Shown here one piece after another: positions 9,198-17,749 of a stretch of 64,000 nucleotides of DNA. The DNA is from Pseudomonas sp. BN102 (GTDB taxonomy: Bacteria > Pseudomonadota > Gammaproteobacteria > Pseudomonadales > Pseudomonadaceae). Position numbers and translations under genes: made by a program. Within the stretch, counting starts at the first letter, position 1; the number at the start of each line of letters is the position of its first letter. The stretch spans positions 14,943-78,942 of the forward strand of contig NZ_SSON01000075.1 in NCBI RefSeq assembly GCF_029871245.1. The letters are read 5' to 3'. Below the pieces are notes generated by a model. It worked only from the letters and a program-made list of their open reading frames with translations, was not told where the DNA came from and searched no databases.

Positions 9198-9305
9198 ATC
9201 CCTCGTCGCTGAAAAGCCCGTTCCAGACAACAGCCTGCCAACCCTCGACGCAGGAGCGGCTAAGCTTGTGCGGTGGCTTGTCTGTTCACCCATTCGGAGC
9301 TTCCT

Positions 9306-11372
9306 ATGAACAATAACAACAGCGTCCTGCGCCACCTGCCCTGGGCAGCGCTGGCTGTGGCCGGCGCCTGTGCCCTGGGTGTCGTCGCATTGCGCCGCGG
9401 CGAAGCGATCAACGCCCTGTGGATAGTGGTAGCCGCCGTCGCGCTCTACCTGGTTGCCTACCGCTACTACAGCCTGTTCATCGCCACCCGGGTGATGCAG
9501 CTGGACCCTACCCGCGCCACGCCGGCGATCATCCACAATGACGGCCTGGACTATGTCCCGACCAACAAGCACGTCCTCTTCGGTCACCACTTCGCCGCCA
9601 TCGCCGGTGCCGGCCCGCTGGTGGGCCCGGTGCTCGCGGCGCAGATGGGCTACCTGCCCGGCACGCTCTGGCTGATCGCCGGGGTGGTCTTTGCCGGGGC
9701 GGTGCAGGACTTCATGGTTCTGTTCATTTCCAGCCGGCGTAACGGCCGCTCGCTGGGCGAGCTGGTTCGCGAGGAAATGGGCCAGGTGGCGGGCACCATC
9801 GCGCTGTTCGGCGCCTTCATGATCATGATCATCATCCTCGCGGTGCTCTCGCTGATCGTCGTGAAGGCCCTGGCCGAGAGTCCCTGGGGCATGTTCACCG
9901 TGATGGCGACCGTCCCCATCGCGATGCTGATGGGTATCTACATGCGCTATATCCGCCCGGGCCGCATCGGCGAGATTTCGGTGGTCGGCGTGGCGCTGCT
10001 GTTGGCGTCCATCTGGCTCGGTGGCCAGGTGGCCGCGGACCCGGTCTGGGGCCCGGCCTTCACCTTCACCGGCGTGCAGATCACCTGGTTGCTGATCGGC
10101 TACGGCTTCGTCGCCGCGGTACTGCCGGTGTGGCTGATCCTGGCGCCGCGCGACTACCTGTCGACCTTCCTCAAGATCGGCACCATAGTCGGCCTCGCGA
10201 TCGGCATCCTGATCCTCGCCCCTGAGCTGAAAATGCCGGCGCTGACCCAGTTCGTCGACGGCACCGGCCCGGTGTGGAAGGGCACCCTGTTCCCCTTCCT
10301 GTTCATCACTATCGCCTGTGGCGCGGTCTCCGGCTTCCATGCGCTGATCTCCTCGGGCACCACGCCCAAAATGCTGGCCAGTGAGTCCCATGCCCGTTAC
10401 ATCGGCTACGGCGGCATGCTGATGGAATCCTTCGTCGCCATCATGGCCATGGTCGCCGCCTCGGTGATCGAACCGGGCGTGTACTTCGCCATGAACAGCC
10501 CGCCGGCCGTGGTCGGCGCCGATGTCACCAGCGTCGCCGCAGCGGTCAGCAACTGGGGCTTCGCCATCACTCCCGAGGCACTGGAAGCCACCGCCAAGGA
10601 CATCGGTGAGCACACCATCCTGGCCCGCGCCGGCGGTGCGCCGACCCTGGCCGTGGGCATCGCGCAGATCCTCCACCAGGTGCTGCCGGGCGAGAACACC
10701 ATGGCCTTCTGGTACCACTTCGCGATCCTCTTCGAGGCGCTGTTCATCCTCACCGCGGTGGACGCCGGCACCCGCGCCGGGCGTTTCATGCTGCAGGACC
10801 TGCTCGGCGAGTTCGTCCCGGCCCTCAGCAACACCGAGTCCTGGACCGCCAACGTCATCGCCACCGCCGGCTGCGTGGCCATGTGGGGCTGGCTGCTGTA
10901 CCAGGGCGTGATCGACCCGCTGGGCGGCATCAACACCCTCTGGCCGCTGTTCGGCATCTCCAACCAGATGCTCGCGGGCATCGCCCTGATGCTGGGCTGC
11001 GTGGTGCTGATCAAGATGAAGCGCCAACGCTATGTCTGGGTCACCCTGGTACCGGCGGTTTGGCTGCTGATCTGCACCACCACCGCAGGTGTGATCAAGC
11101 TGATCGACCCGAACCCGGCGGTGGGCTTCCTCGCCCTGGCCAAGAAGTACAGCGATGCGCTGGCCGCCGGCCAGGTGCTGGCCCCGGCCAAGGACATCGG
11201 CCAGATGCAGAACGTGATCTTCAACGCCTACACCAACGCGACCCTGACCGCGCTGTTCCTCTTCGTGGTGCTCAGCGTACTGTTCTATGCGATCAAGGTA
11301 GGGCGCAATGCCAGGATGAAGCCGGAGCGCACCGACAAGGAAGCGCCGTTCCAGCCGATTCCGGATGCCTGA
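9306..11372 (+). CDS. cstA: CstA family carbon starvation / pyruvate transporter
   Basis: A 688-residue polytopic inner-membrane protein with about 16-18 predicted helices. Diagnostic CstA segments include NKHVLFGHHFAAIAGAGPLVGP (residues ~80-100) and GAVSGFHALISSGTTPKML (~340). Family members import pyruvate, and in some species peptides. ATG 9306 has GGAG 6 bases upstream; the upstream in-frame extension to 9273 is unsupported. It is followed at 11 bases by ybdD, the usual partner. The first codons are AAC AAT AAC AAC, which match the Hfq/Crc target pattern. Confidence 0.95.
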   Translation: MNNNNSVLRHLPWAALAVAGACALGVVALRRGEAINALWIVVAAVALYLVAYRYYSLFIATRVMQLDPTRATPAIIHNDGLDYVPTNKHVLFGHHFAAIAGAGPLVGPVLAAQMGYLPGTLWLIAGVVFAGAVQDFMVLFISSRRNGRSLGELVREEMGQVAGTIALFGAFMIMIIILAVLSLIVVKALAESPWGMFTVMATVPIAMLMGIYMRYIRPGRIGEISVVGVALLLASIWLGGQVAADPVWGPAFTFTGVQITWLLIGYGFVAAVLPVWLILAPRDYLSTFLKIGTIVGLAIGILILAPELKMPALTQFVDGTGPVWKGTLFPFLFITIACGAVSGFHALISSGTTPKMLASESHARYIGYGGMLMESFVAIMAMVAASVIEPGVYFAMNSPPAVVGADVTSVAAAVSNWGFAITPEALEATAKDIGEHTILARAGGAPTLAVGIAQILHQVLPGENTMAFWYHFAILFEALFILTAVDAGTRAGRFMLQDLLGEFVPALSNTESWTANVIATAGCVAMWGWLLYQGVIDPLGGINTLWPLFGISNQMLAGIALMLGCVVLIKMKRQRYVWVTLVPAVWLLICTTTAGVIKLIDPNPAVGFLALAKKYSDALAAGQVLAPAKDIGQMQNVIFNAYTNATLTALFLFVVLSVLFYAIKVGRNARMKPERTDKEAPFQPIPDA
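9309..9320 (+). promoter_or_regulatory. Candidate Hfq/Crc catabolite-repression (CA) motif in cstA mRNA
   Basis: AACAATAACAAC directly after the cstA start codon matches the AAnAAnAA motif bound by Hfq-Crc in Pseudomonas carbon catabolite repression. Its position, overlapping the initiation region, is typical of Crc targets. Regulation is inferred. Confidence 0.6.
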
Positions 11373-11383
11373 GGAGGTAGTCC

Positions 11384-11587
11384 ATGTTCAACGACCTCAG
11401 CCGCATGGGTAAGTACTTGGGCCAGGCCGCCCGCATGCTGGTGGGCATGCCCGACTACGACAACTACGTCGAGCACATGCGCAGCAAGCACCCGGACAAG
11501 CCGGTGATGACCTATGAGGAGTTCTTCCGCGAGCGGCAGGAGGCCCGTTATGGAGGTGGCAAGGGGCGGCCCGTACGCTGCTGCTGA
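11384..11587 (+). CDS. YbdD/YjiX family (DUF466) small protein
   Basis: A 67-residue protein with the DUF466 core [18 protein letters not shown] and [15 protein letters not shown]. It sits just downstream of cstA with GAGGAGG before its ATG. In enterics the equivalents (ybdD, yjiX) are cotranscribed with the pyruvate transporters CstA and BtsT and are needed for full uptake, so an accessory role is likely. Confidence 0.9.
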   Translation: MFNDLSRMGKYLGQAARMLVGMPDYDNYVEHMRSKHPDKPVMTYEEFFRERQEARYGGGKGRPVRCC

Positions 11588-11608
11588 ACCCGTCGATGCG
11601 GTAACCTG

Positions 11609-11638
11609 AGCGCCACGCATGCCGTGGCGCTTTTTTTG
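11609..11638 (+). terminator. Terminator of the cstA-ybdD operon
   Basis: AGCGCCACG-CATGC-CGTGGCGCT stem followed by a run of T residues. Confidence 0.9.
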
Positions 11639-11800
11639 ATTGCAGGGTAGATCGAGTACCCTGCAATGCGACCGGTCTCATATGGGGGGACCACGCTTCA
11701 CCGGTCCACCGGCGTGTCCCGTAGGTGTAAGCGAGGTTCCCGGAAGCCCCCGATGGAGGAAATCCGCAACATAGCCGGGCAGGAAATCCAGGGGCGGCGG
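11639..11800. other. Unassigned stretch between two terminators
   Basis: This 160-base stretch lies between the ybdD terminator and the glyA terminator. It opens with a 10-bp inverted repeat (TTGCAGGGTA / TACCCTGCAA, 11640-11666), then GC-rich sequence including GACCACGCTTCACCGGTCCA. Short ORFs on both strands have no ribosome binding site. A small RNA or the remnant of a repeat is possible, but nothing can be named. Confidence 0.35.
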
Positions 11801-11831
11801 CAAACAAAAAGCCCGGCATTCGCCGGGCTTC
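11801..11831 (-). terminator. Terminator of glyA
   Basis: Read on the minus strand, AGCCCGGC-GAAT-GCCGGGCT is followed by TTTTTGTTTG, 17 bases after the glyA stop. Confidence 0.9.
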
Positions 11832-11847
11832 TTCATAGCGCTGTCGC

Positions 11848-13101
11848 TTACTTGCCGTAAACCGGCAGCTTGGCGCAAACGGCCTTCACCTGCTCGCGGA
11901 CGCGGTCGATCACGGACTCGTCGCCCATGTTCTCCAGGATGTCGCAGATCCAGGTGGCCAGCTCGCGGCACTCGACTTCCTTGAAACCACGGGTGGTCAC
12001 AGCCGGGGTGCCGATGCGCAGGCCGGAGGTGACGAAGGGCGAGCGCGGGTCGTTGGGCACCGAGTTCTTGTTCACGGTGATGAAGGCGCGACCCAGGGCG
12101 GCGTCGGCGTCTTTACCGGTGATGTCCTGCTTGATCAGGCTGAGCAGGAACAGGTGGTTCTGGGTGCCGCCGGAAACCACGTCGAATCCGCGGTCGAGGA
12201 AAACCTGGGCCATGGCCTGGGCGTTCTTCACCACCTGCTGCTGGTAAGCCTTGAACTCGGGCTGTAGGGCTTCCTTGAAGCACACGGCCTTGGCGGCGAT
12301 GACGTGCTCCAGCGGGCCGCCCTGGGCACCCGGGAAGACGGCGGAGTTCAGCTTCTTCTCGATTTCCTCGTTCTTGCGCGCGAGGATCAGGCCGCCGCGC
12401 GGGCCGCGCAGGGTCTTGTGGGTGGTGGTGGTGACCACGTCGGCGAACGGAACCGGGTTCGGGTACACGCCAGCGGCGACCAGACCGGCCACGTGGGCCA
12501 TGTCGACGAACAGGTAGGCGCCTACCTTGTCGGCGATGGCGCGGAAGCGCGGGAAGTCCAGGACCTGGGAGTAGGCGGAGAAACCGGCGACGATCATCTT
12601 CGGCTTGTGCTCGACGGCCAGGCGCTCGACTTCGTCGTAGTCGATCAGGCCGTTAGCGTCGATGCCGTACTGCACGGCGTTGTACAGCTTGCCGGAGGAG
12701 GAAACGCTGGCGCCGTGGGTCAGGTGACCACCGTGGGCCAGGCTCATGCCGAGGATGGTGTCACCGGCCTGCAGCAGGGCCAGGTAGACGGCGCTGTTGG
12801 CCTGGGAACCGGCATGGGGCTGGACGTTGGCGTAGTCGGCGCCGAACAGCTCCTTGGCTCTGTCTATCGCAAGCTGCTCGACCACGTCGACGTACTCGCA
12901 ACCGCCGTAGTAGCGCTTGCCCGGGTAGCCTTCGGCGTACTTGTTGGTCAGCACCGAGCCCTGGGCTTCCATCACCGCCGGGCTGGTGTAGTTCTCGGAA
13001 GCGATCAGCTCGATGTGCTCTTCCTGGCGCTGGGCTTCTTGCTCCATAGCGGCGAACAGGTCGGCATCGTAGCGGGCGAGGGTCAAATCACGGCTGAACA
13101 T
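11848..13101 (-). CDS. glyA: Serine hydroxymethyltransferase
   Basis: A 417-residue PLP enzyme interconverting serine plus tetrahydrofolate with glycine plus 5,10-methylene-THF, the main source of one-carbon units. The PLP-lysine motif [16 protein letters not shown] is intact, as are [14 protein letters not shown] and HGGHLTHG near the folate/substrate site. The ATG at 13101 is preceded by AGAGGA and gives the standard N-terminus ([12 protein letters not shown]); an in-frame extension further upstream is unsupported. The genome may carry further glyA copies, as P. aeruginosa does. Confidence 0.97.
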   Translation of the reverse strand: MFSRDLTLARYDADLFAAMEQEAQRQEEHIELIASENYTSPAVMEAQGSVLTNKYAEGYPGKRYYGGCEYVDVVEQLAIDRAKELFGADYANVQPHAGSQANSAVYLALLQAGDTILGMSLAHGGHLTHGASVSSSGKLYNAVQYGIDANGLIDYDEVERLAVEHKPKMIVAGFSAYSQVLDFPRFRAIADKVGAYLFVDMAHVAGLVAAGVYPNPVPFADVVTTTTHKTLRGPRGGLILARKNEEIEKKLNSAVFPGAQGGPLEHVIAAKAVCFKEALQPEFKAYQQQVVKNAQAMAQVFLDRGFDVVSGGTQNHLFLLSLIKQDITGKDADAALGRAFITVNKNSVPNDPRSPFVTSGLRIGTPAVTTRGFKEVECRELATWICDILENMGDESVIDRVREQVKAVCAKLPVYGK

Positions 13102-13232
13102 GGCGGTCCTCTGTTGGGAACGGTGCAGGGGAAAGGCGCGCATTCTACCTGATCGGTCGCTGGCTGGCATATGAAGGTCGGTCATGTGACAGACAAGTGG
13201 CCTTCATTCGGCGTCGCAGCGGTGGTCGGCTT

Positions 13233-13267
13233 GATGGGTATCGCAGGCTCGCGAAGCGATACCCATC
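13233..13267. repeat. REP-like palindrome (GATGGGTATCGC family)
   Basis: GATGGGTATCGC and GCGATACCCATC form a perfect 12-bp inverted repeat around an 11-base loop, between the glyA start and the morA stop. It could also act as the 3' hairpin of morA, but no T-run follows on the minus strand. Confidence 0.7.
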
Positions 13268-13270
13268 GGT

Positions 13271-16200
13271 TCAGCTGAGAATGAAGTCCGCGCTGACGCC
13301 GAACAGGCGCTCGAACTGGGCGGCCGGCACCGGGTGGCCGAACAGGTAGCCCTGCACCTCGTCGCAGCCGTGCTCGCGGAGGAAGCCCAGCTGGGCGTGG
13401 GTTTCCACGCCTTCGGCGATCACCGCCAGGTTCAGGCTGTGGGCCATGGCGATGATGGCGCGGGCGATCTGTGCATCGCGCTCGCCGTCGGGCAGGCCGT
13501 CGACGAAGCTGCGGTCGATCTTCAGCACGTCGATGGGGAACTGCTTGAGGTAGTTGAGCGAGGAGTAGCCGGTGCCGAAGTCGTCGACCGCGATGCACAG
13601 GCCGAGACGCTTGAGGTTCTCCAGGACGTTCATGGCTTCGGCCACGTCGCGCATCAGGATGCTCTCGGTCAGCTCGAGCTCCAGGCAGGCCGGCGGCAGG
13701 CCGCTGTCTTCGATGATCGCGGCGATGCGGTGGGCCAACTGGCCGTCGGCGAACTGGCGGGCGGAGATGTTCACCGAGATCTTTGGCAGGCGCATCTTTG
13801 CCTGGTGCCAGGCCTTGAGCTGGCGGCAGGCTTCGCTCAGCACCCAGTCGCCCACCTGCACCACCAGACCGAGCTCTTCCAGTACCGGGATGAAGTCGCC
13901 CGGCGGCACCAGGCCGCGCTTGGGGTGACGCCAGCGGAGCAGGGCCTCGACCCCGGTGAGGCGCTTGCCATCGCCGGAGAACTGCGGCTGGTAGTAGAGC
14001 AGGAACTCGCCCTGCTCCAGGGCGTGGCGCAGGTCGCTTTCCAACTCCAGGCGCTCCAGGGCGCGAGCGTTCATGTCCGCCTGGTAGAACTGGAAGTTGT
14101 TCTTGCCGCGCTCCTTGGCGTGGTACATGGCGGTGTCGGCGTTCTTCATCAACTGGCTCAGCTCGCGGCCGTCCTGGGGCGAGAGGGCGATGCCGATGCT
14201 GGCAGTGACGAAGAACTCGCGGCCTTCGAGGACGAAGGGGCGGGCGAGGCTGGCGAGGATCTGCTCGGCGACGTGGATGGCCCGGTTCAGCGCGCCCTCG
14301 CGAGTGGCGCGCGGTTGCAGCAGCAGGGTGAACTCGTCGCCGCCCATGCGCGCCACGGTGTCGTCCTCATCGACACAGGTGGCCAGGCGCACGGCCACCT
14401 CCTTGAGCATGCGGTCTCCGGCGGCATGGCCGAGGGAGTCGTTGATCGGCTTGAAACGGTCGAGGTCGAGGAACATCAGCACCACCCATTCCTGGTGCCG
14501 CTCGGCGTGCTGCAGGGCGGTGTGCAGGCGGTCCTGGAACAGGGTGCGGTTGGGCAGGTGGGTCAGGCCGTCGTAGTAGGCCAGGCGGTGGATGCGCTGT
14601 TCGCTGGCCTTGCGCTCACTGATGTCGCTGAAGAAGCAGACGTAGCTGACCAGGTCGCCGTCCTCGTCTTGCACAGCGGTGATGCCGACCCAGGCCGGGT
14701 AGGTGTCGCCCGCCCGGCGCTTGAGCCAGATCTCGCCTTCCCAGCTGCCGCGCTGGTTGAGCTGGCTGATGATGTAGTTGAGCTGGTTGGCCTGCTGGCG
14801 GTCGGCGGTGAACATCGAGGGCAACTGGTCCAGCACCTGGCTGGCATCGTGGCCGGTGATGCGGCAGAAGGCTTCGTTGACCTGGACGATGTAGCCGGCC
14901 GGGTCGGTGACCAGGATGGCCGAGGTGGAATGCTCGAACACCGTGGCCGCCATGCGCATGTCTTTTTCGGCGCGGCGCTGCTGGCTGATGTCGCGGCCGA
15001 CGCCGAGCATGCCTTCGAAGCGCCCGTATTCGTCCCACATCAGCATGGTGCGCAGTTCCACCGGAATCTTCTGCCCATCGGCGCGCATGCAGTCGAAGAG
15101 GAACAGCCGCGCCGGCATCTGGCTACGCAGTTCGGCCAGGCGCTGGGGGTTGCCCAGGGCATTGCGGATCTGCTCCAGCTGTTCGAACAGGGTAACCATG
15201 TGCCGCGGGTCGGCGGCCATGCCGTTGAAGCCGTTGGCGAGCGTCCACTCGGCGCTGTAGCCAAGCACCGGCAGCACCGAGGGGCTCACGTAGTTGAGCT
15301 CGAGCTCGCTGTCGGTGGTGAAGATCACGTCGCTGATGCTTTCCGCGAGCATGCGGTAGCGGCGTTCGCTCTCGCGCATGGATTCGGCGGCTTCGATCTG
15401 TTCGGTGATGTCCTTGGCCACGCCGATCAGCCGGCTCACCCGGCCCTTCGCGTCGCGGGCCAGGGCCTGCTCGCGGATGTCGAACCAGTGCCAGCTGCCG
15501 TCCTTGTGTCGCCAGCGCAACTGGCACTGCAGCAGCAGGCCGTCGCCCACCACCTGTTGCAGGCTGCGCACGCGCCAGTACTGCTCGGCGTCATCCGGGT
15601 GCAGGATATCTTCCCAGAAGCGCTCGCCCATCCGGTAGATATCCCTGCGGCTGTAGCCCAGCTGCTGGCCGAGGCGGTTGTTGGTGAGCATCACCCGCTT
15701 GCCGATGATGTCGTGCACGTAGAGGGTGTCGGGCACCGCAAGCACCACGTCGGACCAGAAGCGTTCGCGCTCGATCAGCGACAGCTCCACCTGCTTGCGG
15801 CTGGTGATGTCGTTGATGCTGAGGGTGACGGCGTCCAGGTCCTGGATCATGTCCGGCAGGTGCAGCACCAGCCAGATGTGTCGTTCCTGGCCCTGGGCGG
15901 TGACGATCCGGCTTTCCATCTCCAATTGCTTGCTGCCGCCCAGCAGTGCCGCCATCAGCTGGAATCGAATGCCGCCCTCATGCAGCGGCCGGGAGCCGAT
16001 CAGTTGCTGCCAGGCCTGCTCGGCGTCGCTGATCTCCAGAAGGCGCATGGCCACCTGGTTGACCTCGGTAATGCGCAACTGGCGCAGTAGCTCCGGGTTC
16101 CGCTGCGGGTTGTCCTTGATCCAGGCCGCCAGGCTCGCCTTGTCGCGCACGCCTTGGCGGATCAGGTAGCCGCGCAGGTCGGCGAGGTCGAGCACGCAGA

Positions 16201-17515
16201 GGGCGATGCCGCTGCCTTCGAAGATGTCCTGGTACCGCCGCCGGGTTTCCTTCAGCACGCGCAGGGCGCGCTGCTCTTCGGTCACGTCGCGCAGTACCCA
16301 GACGTAGCCGAGCAGTTGCGCGCCGTCGTTGAGGTCGTTGCGGGTCACGGCCAGCAGGCGCTGTTCGCCGCCGTGCCGGAACTGCACCAGGTCCGAGCCC
16401 AGTTCCTGGCTGAGGCCGGGAGCATTCAGCAGCAGCGGGTCGAGACCAGGCAGCAGCGCCAGCAGGTGGTGGTCCTGGGCCGCCGCGCCGCTGATGCCGA
16501 ACAGGCTCTCGGCCTGGGGGTTGAGGTAGCTCAGGCGGCCGTCCACCTCGGTCACCAGCACCCGCTCCTCGATCACGCCGAGGGCGCTGGCGGCTTGGCG
16601 CAGGGAGCGCCGCGAAGCGTCGTTGAGTTCGCGCAGGCCGCGTTGCTCGCGCTGCAGGTAGTAGAGCGCGATCAGCGCCAGGCTGGCGCTGATGAGGAAC
16701 AGCAGCAGCTTGCTCAGGAGCTCGGGCAGCAGGCCGCTGCGCACCTGGCGCTCGTCATGGAGGGCGCGGACCTGCCAGTCGCTGTGGTCCAGGGGCGAGA
16801 CGAGTATGGTCTGCCCCTCCTGCTCGGCGGTCAGCGGCATGACGATGGGGCTGGCGCGGTCCGGCTTGCCGCTCTGCACCAGGACGCGCTCGAGGAAGTG
16901 GTCCTCCAGCAGCCAGCGGTAGTCGCGGTCCTCATGTTTGAGCAACCAGGTGCGAATGGCCTCGGCGTCCAGGCGCAGGGCCCAGTAGCCGCTCGGTTCG
17001 GGCAGCGGTGACTGGCGCAGGAGCAGATACACCCGGCCACGGCCCTGGGCGCTAAACGCGAAATGGTATACCTCGCCCTCGCTGCGCTGGACCAGGCTGG
17101 CGAGGAACAGGGCGTCGTCGCTATCGGCCTGGGTATCGGCCAGCAGGCTGCCGTTGGGATTGAGCCAGGCCAGGCTTTGCAGCGAGGGCAGTATGGGCCG
17201 CAGGAGGCCCAGCGCGACCAGACGGTGGTTTTCCACCTGCGCGTCGGGCGACTGCTGGCGGAGCAGGGCGAGCACCGCGTCGACCTTCATCCGCATGATG
17301 AGTTCGAGGTGGCTGGCCAGTTCGCGGGTCAGGGTGTAGTTGCGATCCCGCGCGCCGTTCTGCAGCTGGCGGTATTCCTGATGCAGCTGCCAGAGCAGCA
17401 GGGCCAGCATCAGCAGCACCAGGCCCACCAGCAGGCCTTTGACCGAGCGGCGTACGGGAGCGTCGGACGGCTTTCCGGGCTCGTGCTGGGCGGGGGGGAT
17501 CGGGCTGTCTGGCAC
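13271..17515 (-). CDS. morA: MorA-type membrane sensor with PAS, GGDEF and EAL domains
   Basis: A 1414-residue c-di-GMP regulator. From the N-terminus: TM1 at residues ~28-44, a periplasmic sensing region, TM2 at ~267-288, several PAS/PAC modules (~310-980), a GGDEF domain with intact GGDEF at 1058-1062, and an EAL domain with EALLRW starting at 1190 and DDFGTGYSSL downstream. Both catalytic motifs look intact, so it may synthesise and degrade c-di-GMP. P. aeruginosa MorA (about 1415 residues) affects motility, biofilm and protease secretion. The GTG at 17515 is chosen because AGGA lies 9 bases upstream and the length then matches; in-frame sequence continues to 17674 without a good site. It neighbours glyA as in P. 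aeruginosa. Confidence 0.92.
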   Translation of the reverse strand: MPDSPIPPAQHEPGKPSDAPVRRSVKGLLVGLVLLMLALLLWQLHQEYRQLQNGARDRNYTLTRELASHLELIMRMKVDAVLALLRQQSPDAQVENHRLVALGLLRPILPSLQSLAWLNPNGSLLADTQADSDDALFLASLVQRSEGEVYHFAFSAQGRGRVYLLLRQSPLPEPSGYWALRLDAEAIRTWLLKHEDRDYRWLLEDHFLERVLVQSGKPDRASPIVMPLTAEQEGQTILVSPLDHSDWQVRALHDERQVRSGLLPELLSKLLLFLISASLALIALYYLQREQRGLRELNDASRRSLRQAASALGVIEERVLVTEVDGRLSYLNPQAESLFGISGAAAQDHHLLALLPGLDPLLLNAPGLSQELGSDLVQFRHGGEQRLLAVTRNDLNDGAQLLGYVWVLRDVTEEQRALRVLKETRRRYQDIFEGSGIALCVLDLADLRGYLIRQGVRDKASLAAWIKDNPQRNPELLRQLRITEVNQVAMRLLEISDAEQAWQQLIGSRPLHEGGIRFQLMAALLGGSKQLEMESRIVTAQGQERHIWLVLHLPDMIQDLDAVTLSINDITSRKQVELSLIERERFWSDVVLAVPDTLYVHDIIGKRVMLTNNRLGQQLGYSRRDIYRMGERFWEDILHPDDAEQYWRVRSLQQVVGDGLLLQCQLRWRHKDGSWHWFDIREQALARDAKGRVSRLIGVAKDITEQIEAAESMRESERRYRMLAESISDVIFTTDSELELNYVSPSVLPVLGYSAEWTLANGFNGMAADPRHMVTLFEQLEQIRNALGNPQRLAELRSQMPARLFLFDCMRADGQKIPVELRTMLMWDEYGRFEGMLGVGRDISQQRRAEKDMRMAATVFEHSTSAILVTDPAGYIVQVNEAFCRITGHDASQVLDQLPSMFTADRQQANQLNYIISQLNQRGSWEGEIWLKRRAGDTYPAWVGITAVQDEDGDLVSYVCFFSDISERKASEQRIHRLAYYDGLTHLPNRTLFQDRLHTALQHAERHQEWVVLMFLDLDRFKPINDSLGHAAGDRMLKEVAVRLATCVDEDDTVARMGGDEFTLLLQPRATREGALNRAIHVAEQILASLARPFVLEGREFFVTASIGIALSPQDGRELSQLMKNADTAMYHAKERGKNNFQFYQADMNARALERLELESDLRHALEQGEFLLYYQPQFSGDGKRLTGVEALLRWRHPKRGLVPPGDFIPVLEELGLVVQVGDWVLSEACRQLKAWHQAKMRLPKISVNISARQFADGQLAHRIAAIIEDSGLPPACLELELTESILMRDVAEAMNVLENLKRLGLCIAVDDFGTGYSSLNYLKQFPIDVLKIDRSFVDGLPDGERDAQIARAIIAMAHSLNLAVIAEGVETHAQLGFLREHGCDEVQGYLFGHPVPAAQFERLFGVSADFILS

Positions 17516-17749
17516 GGATGGCGTTCCTGCTGCTACTACTCGAATGGCAGGTGGCGGGACGTCCCGGAGCCTTGGCCGCGGGGCGGCTAGCATGCCTTGA
17601 AGGCGTGCAAAGTGCCAGTACGACCGACGAGCGTCGTTTGCCCTCCCTGGCGCATTCCGGTAGCTTTGCCGCACGCGCGAGGGAGCGCCTGTTCCCAGTT
17701 TGTCGCTCCCCGCCTTTATCCAACATTCGTCACAGCACCAAGGTCAGTC

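Noticed and set aside
13334-16090. 918-codon plus-strand ORF opposite morA
   Set aside because: Opposite-strand shadow of a GC-rich coding sequence; no ribosome binding site, low-complexity Ala/Val/His/Gln composition, while morA has clear domains.
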